The position numbers were made by a program, and so were the translations under genes. Source: Perkinsus olseni (lineage: Eukaryota; Perkinsozoa; Perkinsida; Perkinsidae). From it: a stretch of 64,000 bases of DNA. Each line of letters starts with the position of its first letter. The first letter of the stretch is position 1. The notes under the pieces were generated by a model. The model had not been told where the DNA came from and did no database searches. It was given only the letters and a program-made list of their open reading frames with translations. The stretch covers positions 1 through 64,000 of the forward strand of contig JABANP010000190.1 of assembly GCA_013115135.1 (NCBI GenBank). The letters run 5' to 3'. Shown one piece after another: positions 21,116 to 31,679 of this stretch.

Positions 21116-21748
21116 GCCGAGATAAGGTGAAATCCTGAAGGCAAACGAGTGGCCACGGTGTCTCGTGACCGAAAACCAAGTGTTCTCTCACAGGCTAACA
21201 ATTGGAAACTGCTTCCACAGTCGTAGCACTTCCAATGGAAGTCTTCCATGGCGCCGTTGAATTGTAAGCACGCGTGTAGTCGGTGGAGCCGCTCCGCCGA
21301 AGCGATACTGGCATTAGGCTGGTCTCAGATGGGATGCTCTAACTACCGGACTCTAGGGTGAGACTAGAGGCCGCAGTACGAGACCTCATTCGGCGACAGT
21401 ACCTCGCGGAAAGCTGGCACACGATGATATCGTTCTACATTCGATGTAGGTCATGATGACGGAGACAAGACATCCTGTATCAAACAAGGGACAGTCGCCG
21501 AGGGATGTATCTTAGGTGTCTCCGAATCTGCGCCCCTCAAATCTTGAAAACCTCAATCCTGGCTGACGACATCGAATCTGACTGACTCTGAAGCCAGCTC
21601 CCATCAAAAACGTCGAGCAACCCGACCAGGTAGAGAAGCCGCGCGCTGAATACCATTCAGTGAATGGTTCGAGTAACACTTGTTCGCTGCTAGCGCGCTA
21701 GCCGGTCGCTAGATCCTAACTTAGGAAATGCAGAAACCCAACTAAGGT

Positions 21749-21770
21749 CTTTAGCCAAAATGGCTACGGA
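21749..21770 (-). other. Spliced-leader relic
   Basis: The minus strand reads GTAGCCATTTTGGCTAAAG preceded by TCC, matching the 22-nt dinoflagellate/perkinsid spliced leader at 21 of 22 positions (A for C in GGCTCAAG). The next bases are ACCTTAG, not a GT splice donor, so this is not an SL RNA gene. It is best read as the 5' end of a trans-spliced mRNA that was reverse-transcribed and inserted. The sequence that follows on the minus strand has no recognisable ORF. Confidence 0.75.
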
Positions 21771-22819
21771 TTATATGCGAAATAATACTCAGTATGCACC
21801 TCATCACAGTATCATTGACTCAGCCTCATCAACTCGGACTGTTCCTCGGCCGGTCTTCCGGAACCGTCGCATAGGATATCCAGAGCGCCAGACCTGCGCA
21901 CGCCATAGACCCGACCCGAGGACCAGTATCGGCGCAGACATCGGACGCCGGCTGAGACACCAGTAGCATTAGAGATGCGCTTCAAACTGAGACCGATTTT
22001 CGGAGTCTTTCCGTTAGAATGGTATGAAGCTCTGCAGAGTTGTAGGGATCGATGACAGAAGTGATAATGACATAATAATTATGTAGTCTGCATGATGCGA
22101 CTACGACTGCGATAGAGCTGCGATATACGAGTTTTTCATCCCTAATGTCAGCGTGCTTCGCTGCGAAGCCTTCGCACTTACTAACACCAGTGTCGGAGTC
22201 ATGGCCCGAACAGTGTACACAATGCTGCTCGAAACCTTATTATTGTGCGGAATAAACGAGTGGTTTATCGAGGTCAAAACCTGCGCGGAGAGATGATATG
22301 TTATCTTGAGCGCACAATGGGACACTTCGTGTCCCGATTGTACCTCCTGCGCAAATGCGCGCTTTCTACACATTCCGTGACGTAACAGCTGTGGGAACTC
22401 GTGTCCAATAAGCTGCGCGGTGCGGTTCTGTTACTCATTATGCGCCGATCGTCTTGTGCATGCGTGCATAGCTTATTCCCCTCGAGAGACTAAGCTTAGA
22501 AGTAGAAGGTAGAAGACTTTATACTCCTTCTCGCCTTGCGTTGACTATGAGCAACAACGGAGAAGCAACAGGTTCTGTGGGGAAGTCGTAATCACTCGCA
22601 TCGAGGGACTCGATGAGCGACACTCGTTGGAGAGTGGAAATGGAACTGAAGGGACTTGAAGAGTCTTCAATGAAGACTATCGAAAGTCCCTTCCCGCTTT
22701 TTCTGGTGGACCATCCACCATGGATGACTCTCCAAGTTGGAGACTCCAACGATGCCCATCAATTCGCTTGAAGCAAATTCGAAGTTCGAGTTTCTTCTCA
22801 GCCCTTTTACTCGACTATC

Positions 22820-23208
22820 ATGTTTCGTATTCTCTTGCAAAGCCTGTTTATCGGTGTCGTGGCTACTATGAGAGTGGCGAACGCTAACCTCTTCAACAAT
22901 GACGAGACCTTCTACGTCAGTCGTGATGAAGACTTCCGCGTGAATCTCGGCCTGACAGAATTCGACTGCAGGGTCGCGTCACTAACACTAAAAGAGGGTG
23001 CGCAGACCTCCCAGGCTCTATTCCCCCCTGCCATGAGTTCGGATTCTTCATCTCCGCGACTGCTCAAGGTGTGCCCTCAATTCAGTTTATCTTGTCGCCC
23101 GTAAGCAGAGACATTGACGCTTTCACTTTCTGCTTCACGAGGCAGATCAGTATTGAAGTCGTAGGCGTAGATGTTACAAATTGCATCAACTTCATTTTCG
23201 AGAACTAA
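22820..23208 (+). pseudogene. Secreted Cys-containing protein with a single-base frameshift
   Basis: ATG at 22820, signal-peptide-like start MFRILLQSLFIGVVATMRVANA. At the six-C run 23023-23028 the frame breaks. One base more would continue it without stops through CHEFGFFISATAQG and FTFCFTRQISIEV to a TAA at 23206-23208, about 129 residues with four cysteines. As written, the frame ends at 23102-23104. Either one C was lost recently or this is an assembly error. The function is unknown; it is secreted like its neighbours but shows no clear family A signature. Confidence 0.55.
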
Positions 23209-24058
23209 AAGACTGAGGCGGTCTCTCGGTTGGCATCCGGAGGACGAGCGGCCTTCCTGTTATTATTAGAGCCGTCTGGGTTCAGCGCGCCGAGTCGGCG
23301 CCGCTGACGTATACGCGTACACATGAAGTTGATCGATCTTCACGGTCTTGCTTGGAATATCGACGGCCAATTGTCGCTCATGGATATCTGTTTTGCGGCA
23401 GGTGGTGCTGAGTCGGCACTACTGACCGCCATTAGTCTATCTCTGCGATGCAGAGATGTCACCGACTTCTGTATCAAAAGTTTTGTAAGCTCAAGCGCGC
23501 AACTGAGTATTGCTGATGTCTCCTCATTCAAATGGTGTTGACGGCTCGAATGTTGTCCTCAGTAGTCTTTTCTGAGCGGACTGATTTACCATCATCATAG
23601 AGGCTTGCATATCCTGAACCACTGGTTTGAAGCCAATCATATAGTATATGGTGGGTATATGACATATACCCACTCTCCATACTCCCTATTCAAGCTGTCA
23701 GGTTTAACCCAATGGATCATCAATGGCAAGGATTTCATTTCACCTGTAGTAGTACAGGGCCCTTGTAACAGGAGTCTACTATAGTCACCTGTACAGGCTC
23801 AGTACTGCCGAGGGTTCTGTCCACGAAGATGTGCAGTGATGAGTTATCGCTGACGACGAGAGTATGGTGTTCTGTAGAGCGGACGTGGCACAGTGCCGGT
23901 GGAACCCGGATTCCCTTTATCACTAGCGGACATAAGAGAGAATGGCATGCCTCAGGTGGTTGCGGAAGATCGACTTCGTGATGAAGTGTCTGGGAGACTC
24001 TGTAGCGGGCCGCTACAGAGTCTCCCAGCTGCTACTAGCGGAAGCACTGCCGCTGCGG
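23209..24058. other. Gene-poor spacer
   Basis: Short ORFs only. The 72-codon ORF at 23323-23541 (plus) begins with an ATG but matches nothing I recognise. A TATAC/GTATA-rich near-palindrome lies at 23641-23672. Confidence 0.5.
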
Positions 24059-24634
24059 CACAGGCCAAGCGCTTAGAGATTGCTTCCACAGCCGGAGTAC
24101 ACCGGAGGTACGGTTGACCAGCTACATGGACACGCTGATTCGGCGATATCGATAGCCTCCGGGAGTAAAACTGATCTCAGGTTGAATTATTGCTCCATCG
24201 TGTTGCACACAGTCGAGGTGAGGCGGGAGGGACTCCCTCCGAGGTCCGCCACTCTTCCTTCTGAGCTCACTCTTTCGAGCACGCTCTCAAGCTTGAAGGG
24301 CATCTTGTTGGTCTTGAAGTCCTGGGTCTGGGCAGATGCTGCAGACGCCCTTGGCTATGTGCTTAACACAACAGCACAGAGTAAGCCGAGAGGCAGAATT
24401 GTACTTGCGTACACCGCAAAAAAATAGCTATGGTAGAATAGACTTGACTTGGCGACCTATAGGAGCATAGCACTACGGAGTTCCGCTATACAGTACTCAG
24501 GGCAGAGGCATCACAGCAATGAAGGCAAGAACATAACAGTAAATACGAACTGTTCTTAACGAACCTTGATAAGTGCGGCAATGGTGGTACCAATGGCGGA
24601 ACAGTATCAGGCATAATACCTGAAAACTACTTTA
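24059..24634 (-). repeat. Segmental duplication, copy 1 (decayed)
   Basis: Nearly identical to 29572-30150 over its length. On the minus strand both copies carry a signal-peptide-like reading frame (STILPLGLLCAVVLST...). In this copy the frame is cut by a TAG where copy 2 has TTG (about 24355), and a stretch corresponding to GAGTGTAACGT is missing at about 24243. Copy 1 is therefore a relic. Neither copy has an in-frame ATG. Confidence 0.7.
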
Positions 24635-24636
24635 TA

Positions 24637-25232
24637 CGGGGTGTTCAGAGAACCTATTCTGAAATTCAGAATAGATTCCAGAATGCAAAACACCAAAATC
24701 GCGTTCAGAGAACTGGCCCCGAGGTACATTCTGGAAAGTGTTCCAGAATGGATTCCGAACGCGTTCAGTAGACTTAAGATTGTATTCCGAAACGTATTCC
24801 AGAATGCGAAATTTGGGTATGAGAAATTCGTTTTCTGAGCGAATATATTACGGCGCGTAGCTTTTCGTGGCGCGTGAAAGTTCTCCCCGACTTCATGATC
24901 CGTCCTGCCCAAGGATCGAACTCGCGGTCTTGCGGATAGGGACTGGGCGCTTTACCGTTAGGCCATTCGACTGGATTTCAGCGGCGACGCCTGTCAGGGG
25001 GCCAGGCGCTCGTACGCTAGCGGACGTTGCGCATGAAACGTTTCCAGAATCCATTCTAAGATTGCGTTCTGAGAATGCGATCCGTTGAACACGCTTCGGA
25101 ATCGTTTCTGGAACATATTCCGAGATATTTGAGAATGGAATCCTCTGAACACGATTCGAGAATCAATTCTGAGAATCGATTCTAAGAATACTTTCTGGAA
25201 TTGATTCCGGCTGATTTTTCTGAACACCCCGA
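24637..25232. mobile_element. 596-bp MITE with CGGGGTGTTCAGA terminal inverted repeats
   Basis: Left end CGGGGTGTTCAGAGAA at 24637, right end reverse complement of CGGGGTGTTCAGAAAA at about 25216-25231, flanked by TA on both sides (24635-24636 and 25233-25234). The duplicated region near 30156-30160 lacks the insertion and shows the empty site. Interior words TTCCAGAATG/CATTCTGGAA repeat many times in both orientations. TA target duplication and TIRs suggest a non-autonomous Tc1/mariner-type element. A tRNA-like sequence lies within it. Confidence 0.75.
24905..24976 (-). repeat. tRNA-like sequence inside the MITE
   Basis: The minus strand shows TGGCCTAACGGTAAAGC (A box) and GAGTTCGATCC (B box) at tRNA spacing, with a partly pairing T stem. 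The acceptor stem does not close, so a functional tRNA is unlikely. Probably a SINE-type insertion or captured tRNA pseudogene. Confidence 0.5.
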
Positions 25233-25340
25233 TAGGTTTGAGAATTTTTTGGAATGTATTATCAAGGTTGATGACGAAAAAGCCGCTGAAGAGATACATG
25301 CCGTGGAAGGCTTCCGCGTTCAAAGACAGGTTTTCGCAGA
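25233..25340 (-). pseudogene. C-terminal fragment of a family A secreted protein
   Basis: The minus strand encodes NAEAFHGMYLFSGFFVINLD, nearly identical to the end of the copy at 30148. The MITE at 24637 interrupts its 3' side, and upstream coding is lost. A dead copy from the segmental duplication. Confidence 0.7.
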
Positions 25341-25605
25341 GAAATTGATTTTTAACATCGCTTAAACAGGATGTGATGAATTCGATTTAATCGAATCGAA
25401 TCGATTACCACTTCGCGGTTCTCGCGATTATAATTTCGTGGTTAAAGCTATTTCGCGATTAATGGGTGTATCTCCGACGGAGATTCTCCGTTAGTGTCAA
25501 AAATCGGTATGCTGAGCCTGGTTTTTGATATCCCGTTGAACGGGACCCGTTCATACGACGAGTCGTAGGTAGATCTGTAAATGAATTCACGCGGTGCATT
25601 CCAAG

Positions 25606-25715
25606 GTAGAGAGCAGGACGAGTGTGTGTGGGAGTTTATAGTCTAACGGCGATCCCGGATAAGTTAGACTCTTGCCGATGTGCTCAGTTGGAGACTCTCT
25701 GTAGCGTTGACATAC
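25606..25715 (-). repeat. Dispersed repeat R1, copy
   Basis: On the minus strand: TCAACGCTACAGAGAG, then GCACATCGGCAAGAGTCTAA, then a GCCG...CGGC-like stem, then TTAGACTATAAACTC and a CACACA run. Same order as copies at 38766, 57850 and 63832. Confidence 0.7.
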
Positions 25716-26220
25716 CACAGTAAAGAGCAGGACGACCGATATACCTCTGGGCTTCCAATCCGGAAATTTCCGGGTTGTGTAGACCATGTGTATGCATGTG
25801 TAAACCAGGTATCACATGGGATAACAATGTAACACCCACCCCAAGGCCGGGTTGTCAAGGTGCCTCTCTGATCAACAGAATTGGGAGTTGCGAAGGCAAC
25901 AGAGTGTACTCAAACTCAACTCAGCAGATTGCTACAAAGGCAAGATTTCGACTGAAAATACCAATAGACTAAACGTCTCTACTTGAGGCCTTTGGAGGCA
26001 ATACGGAACTTCGGGAAAAGACTTTGAATAGCATCACGGCAATGAGTAGCTCTGATATCCGATATCAGCGACGATATCGGATATCGTAGCTTTTAAAGAG
26101 CCAACTGTATAATAGTTAGTATGACGATACTAATAAAACCCCCACAATACTATTGTGACAACAGCAGATCATACTCCCATTTCTGCTGAAAACTTTCGAT
26201 GTCCATTGGAGCAGAGATTT

Positions 26221-26628
26221 CTATACACGGTTCACAACTATATTGGTTACGTCGTCAAGGTTGATAATCATGAACTCGTCGAAGAAATACATATCTGTAA
26301 AGGCTCCCTTCGGCAGAGTCAGATCACAGTTCTTCTTTAGTTCTTCCCTAGCCTGCTGCAGCAACTTCACACCGTCATTGGTCACGTAATAATAGCGAGA
26401 GCAACCTTCCCCTCCATCCCCTCCGTCGACATTCAGAGTGACATGGTATGAATAGTAGTATGGGTATGGCACGTCGCACGTCATTCTGGCCTCGACGACG
26501 CGAGAAGTTTCATCATGGTCAAAAGCAACTCGGTAGCCCTCGTCGTCGAAGTCAATGCCGTACTTGGTGCCCAGAGCGCCCCAAGGAGCCGCTAGAACCA
26601 CGAGCATCAACGTCAGAATGATTGGCAT
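26221..26628 (-). CDS. Secreted small protein, family A copy 3
   Basis: 135 residues from the ATG at 26628, signal peptide MPIILTLMLVVLAAPWGALG. Three conserved cysteines (MTCDV, EGCSRYYY, KNCDLTLPKGAF) and the C-terminal block DMYFFDEFMIINLDD. Most like copy 1 (18800), sharing YRVAFDHDETSRVVEAR-type sequence. Intact, no frameshift. Upstream DNA (26800-27190) is shared with other copies. Presumed secreted; function unknown. Confidence 0.75.
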   Translation of the reverse strand: MPIILTLMLVVLAAPWGALGTKYGIDFDDEGYRVAFDHDETSRVVEARMTCDVPYPYYYSYHVTLNVDGGDGGEGCSRYYYVTNDGVKLLQQAREELKKNCDLTLPKGAFTDMYFFDEFMIINLDDVTNIVVNRV

Positions 26629-27279
26629 ACTTCGAGAGGGAAACGGATGCTGAGAGTGGAAACGGCTGCGGTGACTGCCAGTTCATCACAATGTGGGCGC
26701 CAGATCGTGCAGATGATCTGATGGCTGATAGACGTGTGTTATTCAGCTTCAAGACGCGTCACGTCACGTGTAACGCGGGTCGGTGACGGAGCGAGGCTAT
26801 GAGACAAATGATGTGCCGACCGGTTTTTTCGTCATAGCTGCAGGCCAGACGTAAGAGTCGTGTTCAATGAACATTGTTCATGATACCACCAGGAGTACTG
26901 CACACCCTTGAAGTTCCTGACTTCTATTCAGTTGAGGGAGACCAAGAATATCGTACTACATTCGAAGTACGTCATTATGAAGGAGACAACACAGCCTGTG
27001 TCACACGAGGGACAGTCGCCGAGGGATGTCTCTCGGGTGTCCCCGGCAGATCGTACAAACTTCAACCCTGTCCGACAACGAATTGGCTGGTTCCGGAGCT
27101 TGCTCCCAACAACGGTCAACAAGCCGGGCGTTATATATCCACGTTGTGGATTCCACACTCGGGGCGCTCGGGCTTTGAGATTCTCAAGGACGACTAGTAG
27201 GGCGCTAGTTAATGACTTTATCGGTGTTATTATTGGCAGATTGAACCATTGACTTGAGTTCTCTAATGATTAACATACA

Positions 27280-27399
27280 CATTGTATAGAAGGATCTATG
27301 CGGCACATAGCAGCTTATTCTGGCCTCGACATCGTGAGAAGTTCCATCGTGTTCAAGAGTAACGCCGAAATAAAGAGTTCCCGAGTTCCTGACGCACAA
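27280..27399 (-). pseudogene. N-terminal/middle fragment of a family A gene
   Basis: The minus strand encodes VTLEHDGTSHDVEARISCYV, very close to the corresponding part of copy 1 (18800), but the signal peptide and the C-terminal half are gone. It ends near a copy of repeat R2 (27196-27273). Confidence 0.65.
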
Positions 27400-29571
27400 A
27401 CTGCCGGCTCGGTCAGCCCGACTGACAATATCATTGTCAGTCGGTAATAACGACTGATAATAATATTGTCAGATAATAACGACTCGTTATTGTCACAATA
27501 ACGCTTTGTCGACTAACCAGGTCAGACTAACTCGTGTCTGAATCAGGCAGTCTGATACTTCCGCGACGGAAGCTCCGCCCCGGGAGTGGAGGGATGGAGA
27601 ATAATGGGGCTGGCCGCTACACGCATCACGTCATATACCCGCTGTGCGCAGCCAAACGCGGGAACCGCAGGCGTAAGGCAGTAGGGAGGGTAGTCGTAGA
27701 CCCCTTGCTACCCTCACTGAGGGTCCCTTACTGCCCTCAGGTTCGTCGCGGCCACCGCGCCGACTCCAAATCCCCATAGTCAGAGGTTTCACAGGATTAT
27801 TCAAAGAGGCTTCTATGAAGGGAGCCATTTCACGATTCTGTAATTGGATGCAAAAATGGAGTTTCACCGGCAAAACGCGTAGAAGAGTTTCACGCGAAGA
27901 ACACGATGAGTTGTGTACTCATGTCACTCCGCGTGATAAGGCTGGTGTGAAACGTGTTCTACACTGAGGTCGAAACTCATTTCGAAACGCGTTATAGCGC
28001 GTCATGGCGTAAGAAACACGCGTTTGTCACTACACGTGTGAAATGAGACCATTTGGAGTCCAAATTTTGGACGCGGCATACCACGCTGAAACCAGCAACA
28101 GAGCAATAGCGAATAGTCCCCCGAGGGGGTTATTCGTTAAGCGTTAATCGGAGGGGCCCCCGCAACCTCCCACGCTTGTCAAACGTTCAGTTGGGGACCG
28201 GCCAGTGGCCGGTCTACGCGAAAGGCTTCCGGACTTCGGAGAATCTCGCGATCTCCGCTGGAGATTCTCCGGGGACTCTAGGTCCTTAGTGTTTTCTTGG
28301 CCCTACTCGACCCTCCCTTCGTGGTTGTTCGGGGGATCGCCCTCTGGGATGTTTGTCTCCTTCGTGAGAAAGGAGGCAAACATCAAAACAGACGAACACG
28401 TTTGTCAGCCTTTCTGGTGCTTCCGTCCTCTGGAATGTCCACCCCTGTTCGTCTTCGGAGAGCAGTGAAAATTCGGGTGGATGCCTTCAAGCCTCGGTGT
28501 GAGCTCTCAGAACTTAGCGCTGTGTTATAGCCTACATCATGCCGGCTACGAAGAGCACAGTGTTCACGTCGAGACTTATTAGCGTTAGCAGCGGTTCACA
28601 TTTCTTCCGGGAAATCTTGAACGGCGCTTTGTTCTCCTTCACGGGAAAACATCGCTCCTGAAGCTAAGATATCACCATCATCGTTGACTATCAACGGAAA
28701 TGAAACCGCGGGGGACTAGGAGAAGGTTTTTCCGAAACCCGAATAGTGCAATAAGCACTGAGCAGCGGAGTGCCACTTGTGAGGCATCTCAGAGCAGCCG
28801 ACAGCCGTGTCAAACAGGTCGACCAGAACAGAGACGACAGCTCAGGTGCCAGAACTGTGACAGGCTGTCCCTGACCGCCACTGCGAATTGGTGGGCAAGC
28901 GAACGACAGTTCTCGACTAGAGAACTGTGACAGTTCTGACCAGGCCGAACCATTTGTGGGTGAGCGAAATAGGTGCCCGCTTGTGGGTGAGTGGGTTTGA
29001 TTCTCTCACGCATAAAATGAAAACCACAGATTGAAACGTTCCTTAATAACGAGCAATACATGAATTAGTCATCACGTCTTCCTGCTCTAAGGCTTCGACC
29101 GACTCCTTCTGCATCTTCCTCCATCCTCGCGGTCACCGTCCCAGTCGCCAGTCGTCCGACGCTTGCTCCCGCTGCTACTATATATTTTTTTTTCTTTTTT
29201 TGATAGCAAATATTCAATGGTGGGCCTAAATGAAAACCACAATTTAAAGGCTAAGTAGTTGATTTAAGACAATTCTCTACCTTGCTGGCCTGGCCAAACG
29301 GTCTGTCCCATAGCTTGTGTCGTATCCGGGTACAAGAGGTGGGCGGCGCCCACTTGGCGCCTCCTAGGTCTTGCTTTTACGGCAAAGCTTTGACCCACGT
29401 CGAACCCTGCTGGTTCAACCCAGAACTAAAGGGGGCAGTAGTAATGCGGGAGAGAAGTAGATAAAACCCCAAAAATGAAGTAAAAGAAACCAGTGAATCA
29501 AGGTAAGTACGGAGTAAGTGATGAAGTGAGAATCTAGGCGGCTGGGAGACCCTGTCCGGCGGCGGCACAGG
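27400..29571. other. Stretch without recognisable genes
   Basis: Contains ACAATATTATTATCAG-type repeats (27420-27500), a hairpin GAATAGTCCCCC/GGGGGTTATTC (28112-28137), repeated AGAACTGTGACAG words (28850-28940) and a T-rich run at 29182-29200. ORFs are short and unconvincing. Confidence 0.55.
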
Positions 29572-30140
29572 GCCAGCGCTTAGAGATTGCTTCCACAGTC
29601 GGAGTACACTGGAGGTACGGTTGACCAGCTACATGGACACGCTGATTCGAGATCGATTGCCTCCGGGAGCAAAACTGGTCTCAGGTTGGATTATTGCTCC
29701 ATCGTGTTGCACACAGTCGAGGTGAGGCGGGAGGGACTCCCTCCGAGGGAGTGTAACGTCCGCCACTCTTCCTTCTGAGCTCACTCTTTCGAGCACGCTC
29801 TCAAGCTTGAAGGGCATCTTGTTGGTCTTGAAGTCCTGGGTCTGGGCACCAGATGCTGCAGACGCCCTTGGCAATGTGCTTAACACAACAGCGCAGAGTA
29901 AGCCGAGAGGCAGAATTGTACTTGCGTACACCGCAACAAAATGGCTATGGTGGAATAGATCAAGATGATGACCTATAGAAACACAGCACTACGGAGTTAC
30001 GCTGTACAGTGCTCACGGCAAAAAATCACAGCAATGAAGGGAAGAACATAACAGCAAATACGAACTGTTCTGAACGAACACGACTTTACTAAGTGCAGCA
30101 TATGGCGGTACCAATGGCGGAACAATATCAGGCATACAAC
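29572..30140 (-). repeat. Segmental duplication, copy 2
   Basis: Counterpart of 24059-24634. Its minus frame (29629-29931) encodes about 100 residues with a strong signal-peptide-like start (STILPLGLLCAVVLSTLPRA) but opens at GTG, with no upstream in-frame ATG before a stop. It may be a gene whose start was lost, or coding reached by splicing. Just upstream on the minus strand, ACCATAGCCATTTTG weakly resembles the spliced leader. Confidence 0.55.
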
Positions 30141-30147
30141 CTGGAAA

Positions 30148-30558
30148 CTACTTAATAGGTTTGAGTATTATTTGGGATTCATGATCAAGGTTGATGACGA
30201 AGAAGCCGCTGAAGAGATACATGTCTTGGAAGGCTTCCGGGTTCAGAGACAGACCGCAATCTTCCTTCAGAATCTTTCTATAATTCTCGAACGACTTCTT
30301 AGCGCCGAAAGTCAAAGTATAGTAATGAGGGCATCCTTCTCCGATAATTGGGAACTTTTGGTTGAAAGTAGTAATGGGACGAGATCCTGACTTCCTCTGA
30401 TCTTCTGATGCCCAGCATTCAGTCGTGATCTCGTTGCTAGCAGTTGGATCGAAACCGAAGGAGATGCGGTACTTGTCGAACTCGTACCTGTAGTTGAACT
30501 GGAAAGCGCTTACAGTAGCCACTAGCAGCGGAAAGAGCAGCGTCAAGATGATCACCAT
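30148..30558 (-). CDS. Secreted small protein, family A copy 4
   Basis: 136 residues, ATG at 30558, signal peptide MVIILTLLFPLLVATVSA. Cysteines in TTECWASE, GEGCPHYY and KEDCGLSLNPEAF; end block MYLFSGFFVINLDHESQIIL. Closest to copy 2 (20708) and to the fragment at 25233. It lies within the larger duplicated segment; its upstream region 30650-30880 matches 21250-21430. Confidence 0.75.
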   Translation of the reverse strand: MVIILTLLFPLLVATVSAFQFNYRYEFDKYRISFGFDPTASNEITTECWASEDQRKSGSRPITTFNQKFPIIGEGCPHYYTLTFGAKKSFENYRKILKEDCGLSLNPEAFQDMYLFSGFFVINLDHESQIILKPIK

Positions 30559-31345
30559 GCTGGGACAAAGCTAAGTCCTGAAAACGGGGTCAACCTGTCA
30601 GGTGAGCGGCCAACGTACCTCGTGTGCTAATTAATAGAAATTGCTCTCCCAGTCGTAGCACGCCCAAGGTGCGGTTGCCCAGCTATCAGCACGCGTTTAG
30701 TCGGTGGAGCCATATAGACGTCCTCCAGGAATCAGATTGGTCTCAGATAAGGTGGAATCGGAGCCCCTCGGCCGCGCTGTATTTTTGGGTACCTCAAGAG
30801 CGCACGATAGACCGCAGGTTGAGGCTTTATTTCGGCGAGGGGTTCTCGCGGAGCGCCGGACACTCGAAGATACAAGATCATAGTTGCTATCGCATATCTG
30901 CGGATAGGATTCTTGCTGGACATGGAGCAGAAGTTGCGCCGGCAGGCTCTGTCTCCTCTGTTGCACGAAGTAGGACGATGGTCATGATGCAACCAGTAGC
31001 ATCCTTCTAGCTTCCCTTCAGTCAAGATGAGGGGGTATGCGCGACAGCAAGACTACAGCTGCAGGAGTATCCTACTACTCTTGACATATGTTATTATGGC
31101 AATCGTTCAGTATGATTTATAGTACGGGGTTATTGAAGACACTCCCCCGGAGGCTCTCTGACAGAGGGTGTCCGCCCAGAGCCAGGAGCTGACTGACTAG
31201 GATTGGCCGATGTGTACCTTCGGAAACACTGCCGTAGCTTCGAGCTTGTACGAGCGAGGTTCGAGGATTTGGCCACGGCTTGCAGCTCGCTGCTCATCTA
31301 GTAGCGTGACTCAACGTGCGCATGTGGCGGACTGTTCTGTATCGT
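30559..31345. other. Upstream flank of copy 4, no gene seen
   Basis: 30660-30880 is similar to 21241-21430 (shared GTCGGTGGAGCC, TTGGTCTCAGAT and TTCGGCGA words). The rest, up to the LTR, shows no convincing ORF. Confidence 0.55.
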
Positions 31346-31679
31346 TGTTGGTTTATCAGGCGCGGTACCCCGAGTGGCGACCAAGATATTTACAAGATTC
31401 TAGTCGAGTTGGCTAATGCGGTTGTTTAATAAGCGATGCACCCGGGTACGATTCCGGCTTGCTGTACTTTTGTATTTGGTTGCTGTCCCATCATTGCGTA
31501 TTTTATAGCTATTTATATTATCGATTACGCTATGGAGGGAGGGGGAGCCGTTGTCCTATATCGATTGATAAATAATCCTATTATCGGCCTCTGATGTCTG
31601 GTGTGGAGTCGACGAGTGATATGTCAATTGTGGGTGAGGATCACCCCTCGGTATCCCAATCCATCGGGACCAGTGAACA
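31346..31679 (+). repeat. 5' LTR containing the Gag-Pol start
   Basis: 334 bp, TG...CA ends. The ATG at 31594 and the next 28 codons lie inside the LTR. A tRNA-like segment (A-box-like TTGGCTAATGCGG, B-box-like GGGTACGATTCC) occupies about 31400-31466. AT-rich GTATTTTATAGCTATTTATA at 31499 could include the promoter. Confidence 0.9.

Noticed and set aside
21749..21770. SL RNA gene
   Set aside because: The leader is followed by ACCTTAG rather than a GT donor and the expected intron-like tail, so a relic is more likely than an SL RNA gene.
24905..24976. Functional tRNA gene
   Set aside because: A and B boxes are present but the acceptor stem does not pair and the T stem is weak.
29629..29931. 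Intact secreted-protein gene
   Set aside because: Starts only at GTG with no upstream ATG before an in-frame stop. Its duplicate has a nonsense codon, so I keep it as a doubtful frame within the duplication.
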